In this document: in pieces, positions 1 to 9,075 of the stretch
Position numbering within the stretch: position 1 is the first letter of the stretch
Layout: each line of letters starts with the position of its first letter
Origin: Pseudarthrobacter sp. PS3-L1
GTDB lineage: Bacteria; Actinomycetota; Actinomycetes; Actinomycetales; Micrococcaceae
Direction of reading: 5' to 3'
Length of the DNA: 64,000 nt
NCBI RefSeq assembly: GCF_030063285.1
Contig: NZ_JASISU010000002.1
Location: 434,001-498,000, forward strand
Made by a program: the position numbers and the translations under genes
Notes under the pieces: model-generated
What the model was told of the DNA's origin: nothing
The model's input: only the letters and a program-made list of their open reading frames with translations
Databases searched by the model: none

Positions 1-355
1 GCTGGTCAAACAAGATAGTGGCCCGCTGCTCAATACGGTTGGCCAAGTGGATCATGCCGAGCAGCGGCAAGGGAAAATCGTCGCGATTGAGGACGCTCAT
101 GGCAACTGGAAAGGCCATCGCGTGGAGGAAGCCTGCGGGTAGTTCGTCGCTGGCGGTCTCCCCCAGCAGGTGCTGGAATGCTGTGAGCGTTGCAACGTCC
201 GTCCGGACACCACGCACCTCGTGGCTCACCAGCGGAAGGCTCAGGCGCGGGGGTCCTCCCGTGAGGCGTCGACGGGCAGCTTCGCCCGCAGCATTGAGGT
301 ACAGCTTCGACAGCGATGGAACCTCAGCCAGGATGACGCTTCCCGTGGTGCTCAT
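1..355 (-). CDS. MaoC-like (hot-dog fold) dehydratase, N-terminal part
   Basis: The reverse strand is open from an ATG at 355 to the window edge, giving about 118 residues (MSTTGSVILAEVPSLSKLYL...). The stop of the upstream fabG-like gene overlaps this ATG as ATGA, so the two are probably translationally coupled. The N-terminal part resembles actinobacterial MaoC-domain 3-hydroxyacyl-thioester dehydratases such as mycobacterial HtdX, which also follows a long FabG. The catalytic Asp/His hydratase motif would lie beyond the window edge, so activity cannot be checked. In context it would supply the dehydratase/hydratase step beside a ketoreductase, a thiolase and an acyl-CoA oxidase. The family call rests on partial sequence plus neighbourhood. 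Confidence 0.75.
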   Translation of the reverse strand, partial: MSTTGSVILAEVPSLSKLYLNAAGEAARRRLTGGPPRLSLPLVSHEVRGVRTDVATLTAFQHLLGETASDELPAGFLHAMAFPVAMSVLNRDDFPLPLLGMIHLANRIEQRATILFDQ

Positions 356-1692
356 GCTCCCACCATATTTTGGCCGCACACACGCAGGACGTCGCCAGTG
401 ATTCCCGCTGCCGCATCACTGGCAAGGAATGCGATGGCTTCTGCGACATCTCCGGGCGTCCCGCCCTGTTGCAAGGAGTTCAGCCGGCGGGCCACCTCAC
501 GGGTCGCAAACGGAATCCTGGCCGTCATTTCGGTTTCGATGAAGCCTGGTGCCACAGCGTTAATGGACCCGCCCCATGGCGCCAGAAGCGGCGCAGTCGC
601 CTGGACCATGCCGATGACGCCGCCCTTGGACGCTGCGTAGTTGGTCTGACCGCGGTTGCCAGCAATGCCGCTGGTGGACGCCAGGGAGATAATCCTGGGG
701 CCATCCCGGAAGTGCTCCGAGTCCAGGAGCGCTCTGTTGATTCTCAGCTGGGCTTCACAATTGATGGAAATCACCGAGTTCCAGCGCTGCTGGTCCATGT
801 TGGCCAGGAGCTTGTCGCGCGTGATGCCAGCATTATGCACCACAATATCCAGCCTGCCATGGCGGTCAATGGCGTGCTCGATGATGCGTTGGCCAGCGTC
901 GGGGCTGGTCACATCAAGCTGTAGGGCTGTCCCGCCAATGCTGTTTACGACGGCGGCAAGCTGCTGACCAGCGGCCGTCACGTCCACAGCCACAACAGTT
1001 GCGCCATCGCGGTACAGCGTGCGGGCAATTGCCGCCCCAATGCCTCGCGCAGCTCCCGTAACAACAGCGACCTTACCCTCCAGGGGGCGGTCGTGGTTGA
1101 GGGTGGGGCTGCCGGCGTCGGACGTCACGGTCAAGAACTGGCCGTCCACAAAGGCCGAGCGTCCCGACAGGAAAAAGCGGAGGGCGGCCAGTGCGGAGGT
1201 GCTGGTGGTCAGTGTCTGGGGTGCCAGTAGCACGCCGTTGGCTGTGGCGCCGCCACGGAGCTCCTTGGCCAGCGAGCGCACCAGGCCGTCAACTCCCTGG
1301 CGGGCTGCAGCCTGGGCAGGATCCGCCGCGTCGGCCGCTGTCCGGGACACACTCAGGACCCTGGCGTTGGGCATGAGGTCACGTAGCGATGACCCGACAC
1401 CGAGGACAGGTACCTCTAGGTCGGCTGGCGTCCTGAGTTCGTCCAAGACCAGGATGATGGCACCGAGTTTTTCCTTGGGCACCGCGTGCCGACGAATGTC
1501 CAGGTCCCAGCTCAGGAGTTCAGTGGCCAGTGCGTCTGCTCCGGCTCCGGAACCTGTGACCAGCACGGGGCCGGTCAGGAGTGGCTGTCCGGGGCTGTAG
1601 CGGCGCAGGTTAGCTGGTTGTGGCAGGCCCAGCTGACGGGCGATTTTCCGGCCAGGTCCAGTGCTGATGAAGGAGCTGTATGGATCACTCAC
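352..1692 (-). CDS. long 3-oxoacyl-ACP/CoA reductase (FabG4-like SDR)
   Basis: This 446-residue protein is much longer than an ordinary FabG (about 245). The C-terminal half is a complete classical SDR: TGAARGIG at 212-219, NAG at 287-289, and a catalytic triad of Ser339, Tyr352 and Lys356 (YAASK). The N-terminal 200 residues look like a degenerate Rossmann domain (LVTGSGAGADAL near 45), as in high-molecular-weight FabG (mycobacterial FabG4). It should reduce 3-oxoacyl thioesters with NAD(P)H, or run in reverse in beta-oxidation. It starts 9 bases after the thiolase stop and overlaps the MaoC gene by 4 bases, so the three genes form an operon. Substrate chain length cannot be told from sequence. 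Confidence 0.88.
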   Translation of the reverse strand: MSDPYSSFISTGPGRKIARQLGLPQPANLRRYSPGQPLLTGPVLVTGSGAGADALATELLSWDLDIRRHAVPKEKLGAIILVLDELRTPADLEVPVLGVGSSLRDLMPNARVLSVSRTAADAADPAQAAARQGVDGLVRSLAKELRGGATANGVLLAPQTLTTSTSALAALRFFLSGRSAFVDGQFLTVTSDAGSPTLNHDRPLEGKVAVVTGAARGIGAAIARTLYRDGATVVAVDVTAAGQQLAAVVNSIGGTALQLDVTSPDAGQRIIEHAIDRHGRLDIVVHNAGITRDKLLANMDQQRWNSVISINCEAQLRINRALLDSEHFRDGPRIISLASTSGIAGNRGQTNYAASKGGVIGMVQATAPLLAPWGGSINAVAPGFIETEMTARIPFATREVARRLNSLQQGGTPGDVAEAIAFLASDAAAGITGDVLRVCGQNMVGA

Positions 1693-1701
1693 GGCTGCCC
1701 C

Positions 1702-3126
1702 CTACGCTGCTTCGAGAAGAGCTACGACACCCTGGCCGCCAGCGGCGCAGACTGAGATCAGGCCACGCGCGGGGCGGCCGTCAACGCTGCCCTTCTGGTG
1801 CAGCATCTTGGCCAATGTAGCCACAATACGTCCTCCGGTGGCGGCAAAGGGGTGCCCGGCGGCGAGGGATGAACCACAACTATTGAGCTTGGACCTATCC
1901 ACCGTGCCGAATGCCCCGGAAAGCCCCAGCCTGTCCTGGCCAAATTCTGGGTCCTCCCAGGCTGCAAGGGTGGACAGGACAGTGCCGGCGAATGCCTCGT
2001 GGATCTCGAAGAAATCAATGTCCGCCAACGTCAGGCCGTTTCTGGCAAGAAGCCGTGGCACGGCGAACGCAGGTGCCATCAGCAGTCCGTCCTTTCCATG
2101 GACGAAGTCGACAGCTGCGGCCTCGCCATCAACGACGGACGCGAGGACGGGAAGGTCGTGTTCCCGGGCCCAGTCCTCGGAGGACAGCAGGACTGTTGAC
2201 GCGCCATCGGTCAGCGGCGTTGAGTTACCGGCCGTCATGGTCGCCGCCGACCCAAGATTCTTTCCGAAAACAGGCTTGAGTGCAGCCAGTTTTTCCATCG
2301 AGGTGTCTGCCCGGAGGTTTGAGTCCTTGGCGAGTCCGCGGTAGGGCGTGAGTAGATCGTCAAAGAAGCCATCAGCATAGGCTGCGGCCAGATTGTGGTG
2401 GCTCTTCAGTGCCAGGTCGTCCTGGGCTTCGCGCGTGATGTTCCACTGCGCCGTGGTCAGGGCCTGGTGCTCACCCATGGACAGTCCGGTCCGAGGCTCG
2501 CCGGTATCCGGTGCATCCGGGGAGAGGTCCTTGGGCCGGAGGCGGCTAAGGATCTGCAGGCGCTTCTGCAGTGTTTTTGCCCTGTTGAGTTCAAGAAGGA
2601 CTGTACGCAGTCCCTCACTGACTGCAATCGGGGCATCGGAGGCCGAGTCCACTCCCCCAGCGATACCAGAGTCGATCTGGCCCAGGCGAATCTTGTTGGA
2701 CAAGCCAAGAACTGTTTCCAGGCCTGTTGCACATGCCTGCTGAAGGTCGTAGGCGGGGGTTTCGGCAGATAGGGCTGAGCCTAGGACGGCTTCCCTGGTG
2801 AGGTTGAAATCGCGGGAGTGCTTGAGGACAGCGCCCGCCGCCACTTCACCGATGCGTTCGTTCTGCAATCCGAAGCGCGCAATCAGGCCGTCAAGGGCCG
2901 CCGTCAACATGTCCTGGTTGGACGACTTGGCATAGGCACCACCGGAGCGCGCAAAAGGAATCCGGTTTCCACCGACAATAACTGCCCTCCGCAGCCCAGC
3001 GCCGGATACCTCCGGTCCCCCCGCCTGGTCTGGGCGCGCACCAGCCGGGTTGCCTGGGGTACTGGATACCGGGCCGTGGCCGGTTGGTTCCTGGGTGCTG
3101 TGGGCGGACAGTCCTGCAGCGGACAC
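1702..3126 (-). CDS. acetyl-CoA acyltransferase (thiolase, FadA/FadI type)
   Basis: A 474-residue thiolase. The nucleophilic Cys is in QQACATGLE, the HEAFAG motif follows, GHPFAATGG supplies the catalytic His, and the second Cys is in SVCAAGGQG near the C-terminus, so all thiolase active-site blocks are present. The GTG start at 3126 is supported by GAGGAG about 6 bases upstream. The first 45 residues are a Pro/Gly-rich extension before the conserved core (RRAVIVGGNRIPF). It catalyses thiolytic cleavage of 3-ketoacyl-CoA or the reverse condensation. It is first in the minus-strand operon thiolase-fabG-maoC and diverges from the TetR gene across a shared palindrome. Confidence 0.9.
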   Translation of the reverse strand: MSAAGLSAHSTQEPTGHGPVSSTPGNPAGARPDQAGGPEVSGAGLRRAVIVGGNRIPFARSGGAYAKSSNQDMLTAALDGLIARFGLQNERIGEVAAGAVLKHSRDFNLTREAVLGSALSAETPAYDLQQACATGLETVLGLSNKIRLGQIDSGIAGGVDSASDAPIAVSEGLRTVLLELNRAKTLQKRLQILSRLRPKDLSPDAPDTGEPRTGLSMGEHQALTTAQWNITREAQDDLALKSHHNLAAAYADGFFDDLLTPYRGLAKDSNLRADTSMEKLAALKPVFGKNLGSAATMTAGNSTPLTDGASTVLLSSEDWAREHDLPVLASVVDGEAAAVDFVHGKDGLLMAPAFAVPRLLARNGLTLADIDFFEIHEAFAGTVLSTLAAWEDPEFGQDRLGLSGAFGTVDRSKLNSCGSSLAAGHPFAATGGRIVATLAKMLHQKGSVDGRPARGLISVCAAGGQGVVALLEAA

Positions 3127-3157
3127 GTGGATCTCCTCATGCTGGGAATCAAGTTAT

Positions 3158-3190
3158 CGATACCCAGCGTACCTGATACGCTGGGTATCG
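3158..3190. promoter_or_regulatory. palindromic operator in divergent tetR/thiolase promoter
   Basis: Two 14-base arms, CGATACCCAGCGTA (3158-3171) and its exact reverse complement (3177-3190), surround the 5-base spacer CCTGA. The right arm contains TACGCT (3177-3182), a TAnnnT -10-like hexamer 7 bases before the GTG of tetR, so the arm would cover both the -10 element and the start site. Because the site is symmetric, the same hexamer also reads toward the thiolase gene. Size and placement fit a TetR-family operator that controls both directions. Binding by the adjacent TetR is inferred. Confidence 0.75.
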
Positions 3191-3960
3191 TGAACGAGAC
3201 GAGGGATAGAGCAGCACCTACCGCACCAGCTGGCACGGCACCCCTGGACAGCCCTGACGGCAGATCAACGCGCTGGGATACCCACCGCGAGGAACGACGT
3301 CGTGAGTTGATCAAAGCAGCACGGGGTGCGGTGCATGCTTTGGGGAGCGATGCGTCCATGGAAGACATCGCCGCATCCTGTGCCACGTCGAAGTCCGTCT
3401 TCTACAGGTACTTCGGGGACAAGGCTGGGCTGCAGCAAGCCGTGGGAGAAGTTGTCCTGCTCCAGATGCAGCGCAAGATCGCAGACGCCGCGCAGGCCGC
3501 CCAGACACCCCGCCAGGGCATTCATGCAATGGTGTCCGCCTACCTGCAGATGGCCCAAACCAGCCCCCGGGTCTACACCTTTGTTACCGCAGCGGGAGAT
3601 TCCCCGTATCCGGCAGGCAGCCAGAACCGGGACCAGGGGAAAAAAGCCGACACGTCAGCCAGCCCAACGGCACTGGGGCATTTTTTCGATGAAATCTGCG
3701 CCATGATTGCCGGACCAATGCGTGCACTGCTAGCTGGCACACCGCACGGTGATTCGGTGCTTAGCTACTGGCCCACGGCAGCAATTGGCATGGTGCGCAA
3801 TGCCGGTGAGCTCTGGCTGAGCGCCGCCCCGTCTGCGACCAAACCCGATCACGAGGCCATGGCCCGGCAGATCACCGCTTGGCTCTGTTTGGGCGTTGCT
3901 CCCGATCTTGACACCTCCGCCAGCTCAAAAGACAATCCCACCAAAGTCCAGAACCAATGA
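3190..3960 (+). CDS. TetR family transcriptional regulator
   Basis: A 256-residue regulator. The DNA-binding helix-turn-helix lies around residues 50-85 (MEDIAASCATSKSVFYRYF, then GDKAGLQQAV), preceded by an Arg-rich stretch, and a variable ligand-binding C-terminal domain follows. The reading frame is open upstream to 2818, but GTG 3190 is chosen because it fits the domain start and lies 7 bases after a -10-like TACGCT, suggesting a leaderless transcript. No Shine-Dalgarno site is visible. Its stop overlaps the first possible ATG of the acyl-CoA oxidase gene. It probably represses both its own operon and the divergent thiolase operon, with an acyl-CoA as a plausible ligand (inference). Confidence 0.85.
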   Translation: MNETRDRAAPTAPAGTAPLDSPDGRSTRWDTHREERRRELIKAARGAVHALGSDASMEDIAASCATSKSVFYRYFGDKAGLQQAVGEVVLLQMQRKIADAAQAAQTPRQGIHAMVSAYLQMAQTSPRVYTFVTAAGDSPYPAGSQNRDQGKKADTSASPTALGHFFDEICAMIAGPMRALLAGTPHGDSVLSYWPTAAIGMVRNAGELWLSAAPSATKPDHEAMARQITAWLCLGVAPDLDTSASSKDNPTKVQNQ

Positions 3961-3971
3961 AGGGCAGTGAC

Positions 3972-6131
3972 ATGACGCAAGTTTCCAGCCAGAGGAACCC
4001 TGCCGAGACAAAGCCGGGCCGTACCCGCGGCACCAAGGGCACCACCACCTCAAGTGAGCGCGGCCGGAAACCAGTGTCGGCTGCCCATTCGGTGCCCACG
4101 CCCACCGTGGACGTCGCAGCACTCGGCGAACAGCTGCTGGGAAAGTGGGCTGACGTGCGCCGCCAGGCGCGTGCCCTTGCCGCCAAGCCCGAGCTGCACA
4201 AGATTGAGGGCCAGACACATACCGAACACCGCCAGCGCACGTTTGAGCAGCTCAACTTCCTGGTGGAAAACAATGCGGTGCATAGGGCCTTCCCGGCTTC
4301 CCTGGGCGGCAACGATGACCATGGGGGCAACATCGCGGGGTTTGAGGAACTCGTCACAGCGGACCCCTCCCTGCAGATCAAAGCCGGTGTCCAGTGGGGC
4401 CTGTTCGGCTCTGCGGTAATGCACCTGGGAACGGCCGAGCACCATAAAAAGTGGCTGCCGGGCATTATGAATATGGATATTCCCGGCTGCTTTGCCATGA
4501 CCGAGACGGGGCATGGATCGGATGTCGCCAGCATTGCCACCACAGCTACATACCACCCCGATACCGAAGAGTTTGTCCTGCACACCCCCTTCCGGGCGGC
4601 CTGGAAGGACTATATTGGCAACGCGGCAATTGATGGCCTCGGCGCGGTTGTTTTCGCCCAGCTGGTTACCCGGGACGTGAACCATGGCGTCCATGCCTTC
4701 TACGTTGATCTCCGCGATCCACAGACGAAGGAATTCATGCCGGGCATCGGCGGCGAGGATGACGGCGTCAAAGGCGGCCTAAACGGTATTGACAACGGGC
4801 GGTTGCACTTCAGTCACGTAAGGATTCCCCGCACCGACCTTCTGGACCGGTACGGCAGCGTTGCCGCGGATGGAACATATGACTCCCCCATTGCAAGTCC
4901 TGGGCGGCGGTTCTTCACCATGCTCGGAACCCTTGTCCAGGGCAGGGTTTCCTTGGACGGAGCGGCAGTAGCGGCTGCGAAGATTTCCCTCAAGGCCGCC
5001 ATCCAGTACTCCACGGAGCGTCGGCAGTTTAATGCATCATCAGCCATTGAGGAAGAGGTACTGCTGGACTACCAGCGGCATCAACGTCGGCTCTTTACCC
5101 GCCTGGCCACCACGTACGCGGCAAGTTTTGCACACGAAAAACTACTGACGAAGTTTGACGATGTCTTTTCCGGTGCGCACGACACGGATGCAGACCGACA
5201 GGATCTGGAAACCCTGGCCGCAGCTTTTAAGCCGCTGAGTACGTGGCACGCCCTGGACACACTCCAGGAATGCCGCGAAGCCTGCGGCGGTGCCGGGTTC
5301 CTGATCGAGAACCGGTTCGCTTCCCTCCGCGCGGACCTCGATGTGTATGTCACGTTTGAAGGCGACAACACAGTACTGCTGCAGTTGGTGGCCAAACGGC
5401 TCCTTGCCGACTATGCCAAGGAATTCCGCGGCGTGGACGTGGGAGTTCTGGCCCGGTACGTTGTGGGCCAGGCTGCAGGCGCCGCTGTCCACCGAACCGG
5501 CCTGCGGCAGGTAGCGCAGTTTGTTGCTGACACCGGTAGCGTCCAGAAGGCAGCGCTGGCCCTCCGCGACGAGGACGGCCAGCGCGCCCTCCTGACCGAC
5601 AGGGTACAGACAATGGTGGCTGATGTTGGCGGCGCACTGCGCGGGGTCAACAAAATGTCCAAGGAGCAGGGCGCTGCACTGTTCAACCAGCACCAGAACG
5701 AACTTATCGACGCTGCCCGGGCCCATGCCGAACTTCTGCAGTGGGAAGCCTTCACCGAAGCACTGCCTGCCGTTGCTGATGACGGAACACGCCAGGTACT
5801 GACCTGGCTACGGGACCTCTTTGGCCTCTCCCTTATCGAAAAGAACCTTTCCTGGTACCTCATGAACGGACGCCTTTCGATGCAGCGGGCACGCACAGTT
5901 GGCGACTACATCAATCGGCTGCTGGTCCGGATCCGGCCGCACGCACTGGACCTGGTGGATGCCTTTGGCTATTCGCCGGAGCACGTTCGCTCCGCCGTTG
6001 CTACAGGTGCCGAAAAGATGCGCCAGGATGAAGCACACGAGTACTTCCGCTCCATGCGTGCCCGCGGTGACGCTCCCATCGACGAAAAGGTCCTTCTGGC
6101 CAGGAAAGCTGCGGCCGCAACCGGAAAGTAG
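3972..6131 (+). CDS. acyl-CoA oxidase/dehydrogenase (ACOX-like)
   Basis: The start ATG 3972 has GAAGGG about 8 bases upstream; an alternative ATG at 3957 overlaps the tetR stop. The protein is about 719 residues, longer than a normal acyl-CoA dehydrogenase (about 380) and close to peroxisomal-type acyl-CoA oxidases. It shows the middle FAD domain signature (CFAMTETGHGSD), an Arg-rich helical domain (STERRQF), and CREACGGAGF followed by TFEGDNTVLLQ, where the Glu near residue 463 matches the catalytic base of ACOX proteins. It should introduce the 2,3 double bond into acyl-CoA. Whether electrons go to oxygen or to ETF cannot be decided here. It likely works with the MaoC, FabG-like and thiolase products. 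Confidence 0.85.
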   Translation: MTQVSSQRNPAETKPGRTRGTKGTTTSSERGRKPVSAAHSVPTPTVDVAALGEQLLGKWADVRRQARALAAKPELHKIEGQTHTEHRQRTFEQLNFLVENNAVHRAFPASLGGNDDHGGNIAGFEELVTADPSLQIKAGVQWGLFGSAVMHLGTAEHHKKWLPGIMNMDIPGCFAMTETGHGSDVASIATTATYHPDTEEFVLHTPFRAAWKDYIGNAAIDGLGAVVFAQLVTRDVNHGVHAFYVDLRDPQTKEFMPGIGGEDDGVKGGLNGIDNGRLHFSHVRIPRTDLLDRYGSVAADGTYDSPIASPGRRFFTMLGTLVQGRVSLDGAAVAAAKISLKAAIQYSTERRQFNASSAIEEEVLLDYQRHQRRLFTRLATTYAASFAHEKLLTKFDDVFSGAHDTDADRQDLETLAAAFKPLSTWHALDTLQECREACGGAGFLIENRFASLRADLDVYVTFEGDNTVLLQLVAKRLLADYAKEFRGVDVGVLARYVVGQAAGAAVHRTGLRQVAQFVADTGSVQKAALALRDEDGQRALLTDRVQTMVADVGGALRGVNKMSKEQGAALFNQHQNELIDAARAHAELLQWEAFTEALPAVADDGTRQVLTWLRDLFGLSLIEKNLSWYLMNGRLSMQRARTVGDYINRLLVRIRPHALDLVDAFGYSPEHVRSAVATGAEKMRQDEAHEYFRSMRARGDAPIDEKVLLARKAAAATGK

Positions 6132-6183
6132 GACTGATCGGAGAAGGGTGGCGCGGGCCAGTGCGCTGCAGCCACCCACTGAT

Positions 6184-6215
6184 GACGGCGGCACCCAAAG
6201 CTGGGTGCCGCCGTC
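6184..6215. terminator. terminator hairpin after acyl-CoA oxidase gene
   Basis: A 14-base-pair perfect stem (6184-6197 with 6202-6215, core GGCGGCACCCA) with loop AAGC lies between the convergent acyl-CoA oxidase and glgA genes. There is no strong T tract on either side, so it may act as a bidirectional GC-rich terminator. Confidence 0.7.
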
Positions 6216-6285
6216 GTCAGCGATTACGAGTGGGCCCTGCTAGTGGGGTTGCACCGTCGGTCCCGCCGACAGGATGCGATCCCGT

Positions 6286-7479
6286 TCACAGCACCGAGCG
6301 GTATACCTCAAGGGTGGTTTCCGTAATGGATTCCCAGGAGAAATGCTCTTCAGCGCGGCGGCGACCTGCCTGCCCCATACGGCGGGCACGCTCCGGATCC
6401 TTCACGACCTCGGTGAGCGCCGCCGCGAACTCCGTAACAAACTTCTCGGGGTCCAGTGGCGTCCCGGTGCCGTCGGTGACCTGGTCAATCTCCACGAGCA
6501 GCCCGGTCTCGTTGTGCTGGACAACCTCAGGAATACCGCCCGTTGCACTGGCTACGACAGCAGCTCCGCACGCCATGGCTTCGAGGTTCACAATGCCCAG
6601 CGGTTCATAGATCGATGGGCAGGCAAACGCTGTCGCGTGGCTGAGTACCTGGATGAGCTCGTTGCGGGGCAGCATTCGCTCGATCAGGATGACGCCATCG
6701 CGCTGCTGCTGGAGCTCTTCGATCAGGCGGGCCGTCTCAGCGGCCAGCTCCGGAGTGTCAGCGGCCCCAAGGCAGAGCACCAGCTGGACGTCGGCTGGCA
6801 GCTTGGCAGCGGCACGCAGGAGGTAGGGAACGCCCTTCTGCCTCGTGTTGCGGCCAACAAACACCACGCTAGGCTTGGCAGGGTCAATTCCCAGGGCCCG
6901 CACGGCGTCGCTGTCCTCGTCACGTTTCCACAGTTCAACGTCAATGCCGTTGTGAACCACCCTGACCTTGGCTGGGTCGACATTCGGGTAGCTGCGCAGG
7001 ATATCCTGGCGCATGCCTTCCGAGACGGCGATGATGGCCGCTGCAGCCTCATAGGCAGTTTTCTCCACCCAGGAGGACACTGCATAGCCGCCACCGAGCT
7101 GCTCCGCTTTCCACGGTCTGAGGGGTTCCAGGCTGTGGGCGCTGAGAACATGGGGGATTCCATGCAGGAGAGCTGCCAGATGTCCGGCCATGTTGGCGTA
7201 CCAGGTGTGGGAGTGCACCAGGTCCGCCCCCGCTACATCCGGAACAATCCGCAGATCCACCCCCAGCGTCTGCACAGCAGGATTGGAATCGGCAAGATCA
7301 CCCGGAACCTGGTAAGACGCCACTGTCGCGCCGTGGTAGTCACTCTCACGTGGCGCACCGAAGGCACGAACATGCAGGTCAACGTGCTTACTAAGCACCC
7401 TGCTCAGTTCAGCAACGTGCACACCGGCGCCTCCGTAGATCTCAGGCGGGAACTCTTTAGTCACAATATCTATTCGCAC
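6286..7479 (-). CDS. glgA: glycogen synthase, actinobacterial GT4 type
   Basis: A 397-residue GT-B glycosyltransferase of family GT4. The N-terminus carries the sugar-acceptor glycine loop (FPPEIYGGAGVHV), and the donor site shows FVGRNTRQKG and the E-x7-E motif (YEPLGIVNLEAM). Actinobacterial enzymes annotated GlgA in this family use ADP-glucose and may make maltose-1-phosphate (GlgM activity) as well as extend glycogen. The reading frame allows TTG 7488, but GTG 7479 lies 7 bases after TACCTT (a -10-like hexamer) and starts at the family's usual MRIDIVTKEF-like sequence, so a leaderless GTG start is preferred. It diverges from glgC across about 105 bases, so the nucleotide-sugar supplier and user probably share regulation. 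Confidence 0.9.
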   Translation of the reverse strand: MRIDIVTKEFPPEIYGGAGVHVAELSRVLSKHVDLHVRAFGAPRESDYHGATVASYQVPGDLADSNPAVQTLGVDLRIVPDVAGADLVHSHTWYANMAGHLAALLHGIPHVLSAHSLEPLRPWKAEQLGGGYAVSSWVEKTAYEAAAAIIAVSEGMRQDILRSYPNVDPAKVRVVHNGIDVELWKRDEDSDAVRALGIDPAKPSVVFVGRNTRQKGVPYLLRAAAKLPADVQLVLCLGAADTPELAAETARLIEELQQQRDGVILIERMLPRNELIQVLSHATAFACPSIYEPLGIVNLEAMACGAAVVASATGGIPEVVQHNETGLLVEIDQVTDGTGTPLDPEKFVTEFAAALTEVVKDPERARRMGQAGRRRAEEHFSWESITETTLEVYRSVL

Positions 7480-7486
7480 GCTTCCC

Positions 7487-7492
7487 AAGGTA
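7487..7492 (-). promoter_or_regulatory. -10-like hexamer for leaderless glgA
   Basis: On the reverse strand TACCTT is followed by exactly 7 bases and then the GTG of glgA. That places the expected transcription start on the start codon. No good -35 box is visible. Confidence 0.4.
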
Positions 7493-7503
7493 GTCGTTAG
7501 CGC

Positions 7504-7514
7504 AGAACTGTTCT
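7504..7514. promoter_or_regulatory. small palindrome between glgA and glgC
   Basis: AGAAC-T-GTTCT is a perfect 11-base palindrome, and GTTC/GAAC arms are repeated just downstream (7510-7522). It lies upstream of both divergent glg promoters, so an operator role is possible. The spacing does not fit the GAACN4GTTC LexA box. Evidence is positional only. Confidence 0.3.
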
Positions 7515-7584
7515 AGTGTGAACAAACCGGGCTGACCGGAAGATCTTTTTAAAGGCATGACGAAGAAGTACGGGAGTGACCACA

Positions 7585-8970
7585 ATGGTGTCGAAGAAGG
7601 TCCTGGCAATTGTCCTCGCTGGTGGCGAGGGAAATCGGCTCATGCCACTGACCGCAGACCGGGCTAAGCCCGGTGTCCCCTTTGCCGGAAGTTACAGGCT
7701 TATCGACTTTGCGCTGTCGAACCTTGTCAACTCCCGGTACCTGCAGATTGTTGTACTGACGCAGTACAAGTCACACAGCCTCGACCGGCACATTTCCGAG
7801 ACCTGGCGCATGTCCACCCAGCTCGGGAACTATGTTGCCTCTGTTCCGGCCCAGCAGCGTGTGGGCAAGAGCTGGTTCCTCGGGAGTGCCAATGCGATTT
7901 ACCAGTCCCTCAACCTGATCCATGACGCGAATCCAGATATTGTCGTGGTGGTGGGCGCCGACCACGTTTACCGCATGGACTTCGCCCAGATGGTGGAGCA
8001 GCACATTGCCAGTGGAGCCAAGGCAACGGTGGCGGCTGTTCGTCAGCCGCTGCATATGGCAGACCAGTTCGGCGTGATCGAGGTAGATCCCCATGATCCC
8101 CAAAAGATTGCTGCCTTTGTGGAAAAGCCGTCCTCTACGCCAGCACTCGCCGCGGATCCCACAGCGTTCCTGGCGTCCATGGGGAACTACGTTTTTGATG
8201 CCGACGCCCTGGTCGAGGCGTTGCACGCCGATGCCGAACGCCTGGACACCAAGCACGATATGGGTGGGGACATCATCCCCTCGTTCGTGAACCTGGGCCA
8301 GGCCGGCGTGTACGACTTCACCCTCAATGACATCCCAGGTTCAACGGAGCGGGACAGGACCTACTGGCGCGATGTCGGCACCATCGACTCCTTCTACGAT
8401 GCCCATATGGATCTGATCTCTCCGCTTCCGGTGTTCAACCTGTACAACTCCGAATGGCCGATCTACACGCGGCAGAGTATCTCCCCACCGGCGAAGTTTG
8501 TGCGAGGCGACCAGAACACCGTGGGCATGGCACTGGATTCTATTGTCTCCAGCGGCGTTGTTGTCTCCGGTGGCGTGGTGGAGGGCTCCGTGCTGTCCCA
8601 TGATGTCTACATCGGCATGGCAAGCCGGGTCATCGATTCGGTCCTGATGGACAAGGTGAACATTGGCGCCGGTGCCGTCATCAAGCGCGCCATCCTGGAC
8701 AAGAACGTCAAGGTTCCAGCGGGGGCCACCATTGGCCTGGACCACGACCTTGACAGGGCCCGCGGCTTCAAGGTCACGGACTCCGGCATTACGGTCCTCT
8801 CCAAGGGACAGCACGTACCCGAACCCGACGACGCTGAACGTGCACTCGCCGCCGCGAACCTGCACCTGGTACCGGACTCGGTGCGCACGGCAACGGAAGG
8901 TTACCCGGACATCCGCGACTCCGTGGAGTCAGTCTCCGCCAGCCACGCAGACGCAGCTGCCAAGGCCTAG
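7585..8970 (+). CDS. glgC: glucose-1-phosphate adenylyltransferase
   Basis: ADP-glucose pyrophosphorylase, 461 residues. It makes ADP-glucose from ATP and glucose-1-phosphate, the committed step of glycogen synthesis. The N-terminal nucleotidyltransferase signature is [20 protein letters not shown], followed by the sugar-phosphate region ([10 protein letters not shown]) and [10 protein letters not shown]. The C-terminal third is a left-handed beta-helix (repeats around [14 protein letters not shown]). ATG 7585 is chosen because GGGAG ends 8 bases upstream; the in-frame GTG at 7576 overlaps that ribosome-binding site. A strong terminator follows. It pairs with divergent glgA. Confidence 0.95.
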   Translation: MVSKKVLAIVLAGGEGNRLMPLTADRAKPGVPFAGSYRLIDFALSNLVNSRYLQIVVLTQYKSHSLDRHISETWRMSTQLGNYVASVPAQQRVGKSWFLGSANAIYQSLNLIHDANPDIVVVVGADHVYRMDFAQMVEQHIASGAKATVAAVRQPLHMADQFGVIEVDPHDPQKIAAFVEKPSSTPALAADPTAFLASMGNYVFDADALVEALHADAERLDTKHDMGGDIIPSFVNLGQAGVYDFTLNDIPGSTERDRTYWRDVGTIDSFYDAHMDLISPLPVFNLYNSEWPIYTRQSISPPAKFVRGDQNTVGMALDSIVSSGVVVSGGVVEGSVLSHDVYIGMASRVIDSVLMDKVNIGAGAVIKRAILDKNVKVPAGATIGLDHDLDRARGFKVTDSGITVLSKGQHVPEPDDAERALAAANLHLVPDSVRTATEGYPDIRDSVESVSASHADAAAKA

Positions 8971-8987
8971 CCCCCCGATGGCCGCCG

Positions 8988-9025
8988 CAGGTGCTGACCG
9001 GCCCGCATGGGCCGGTCAACACCTG
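8988..9025 (+). terminator. terminator hairpin after glgC
   Basis: An inverted repeat of about 17 pairs with one mismatch (core TGACCGGCCC / GGGCCGGTCA, loop GCAT) starts 18 bases after the glgC stop. No long T tract follows. It isolates glgC from the downstream SDR gene. Confidence 0.7.
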
Positions 9026-9075
9026 CCTGCCTGGAGCGTCGTTGCTGCCAGGTAAGAAAACAAACAGCAGACCTG

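Noticed and set aside
7504-7514. LexA (SOS) box between glgA and glgC
   Set aside because: The GAAC and GTTC halves are separated by one base, not the four of the actinobacterial LexA box. Kept only as a generic palindrome.
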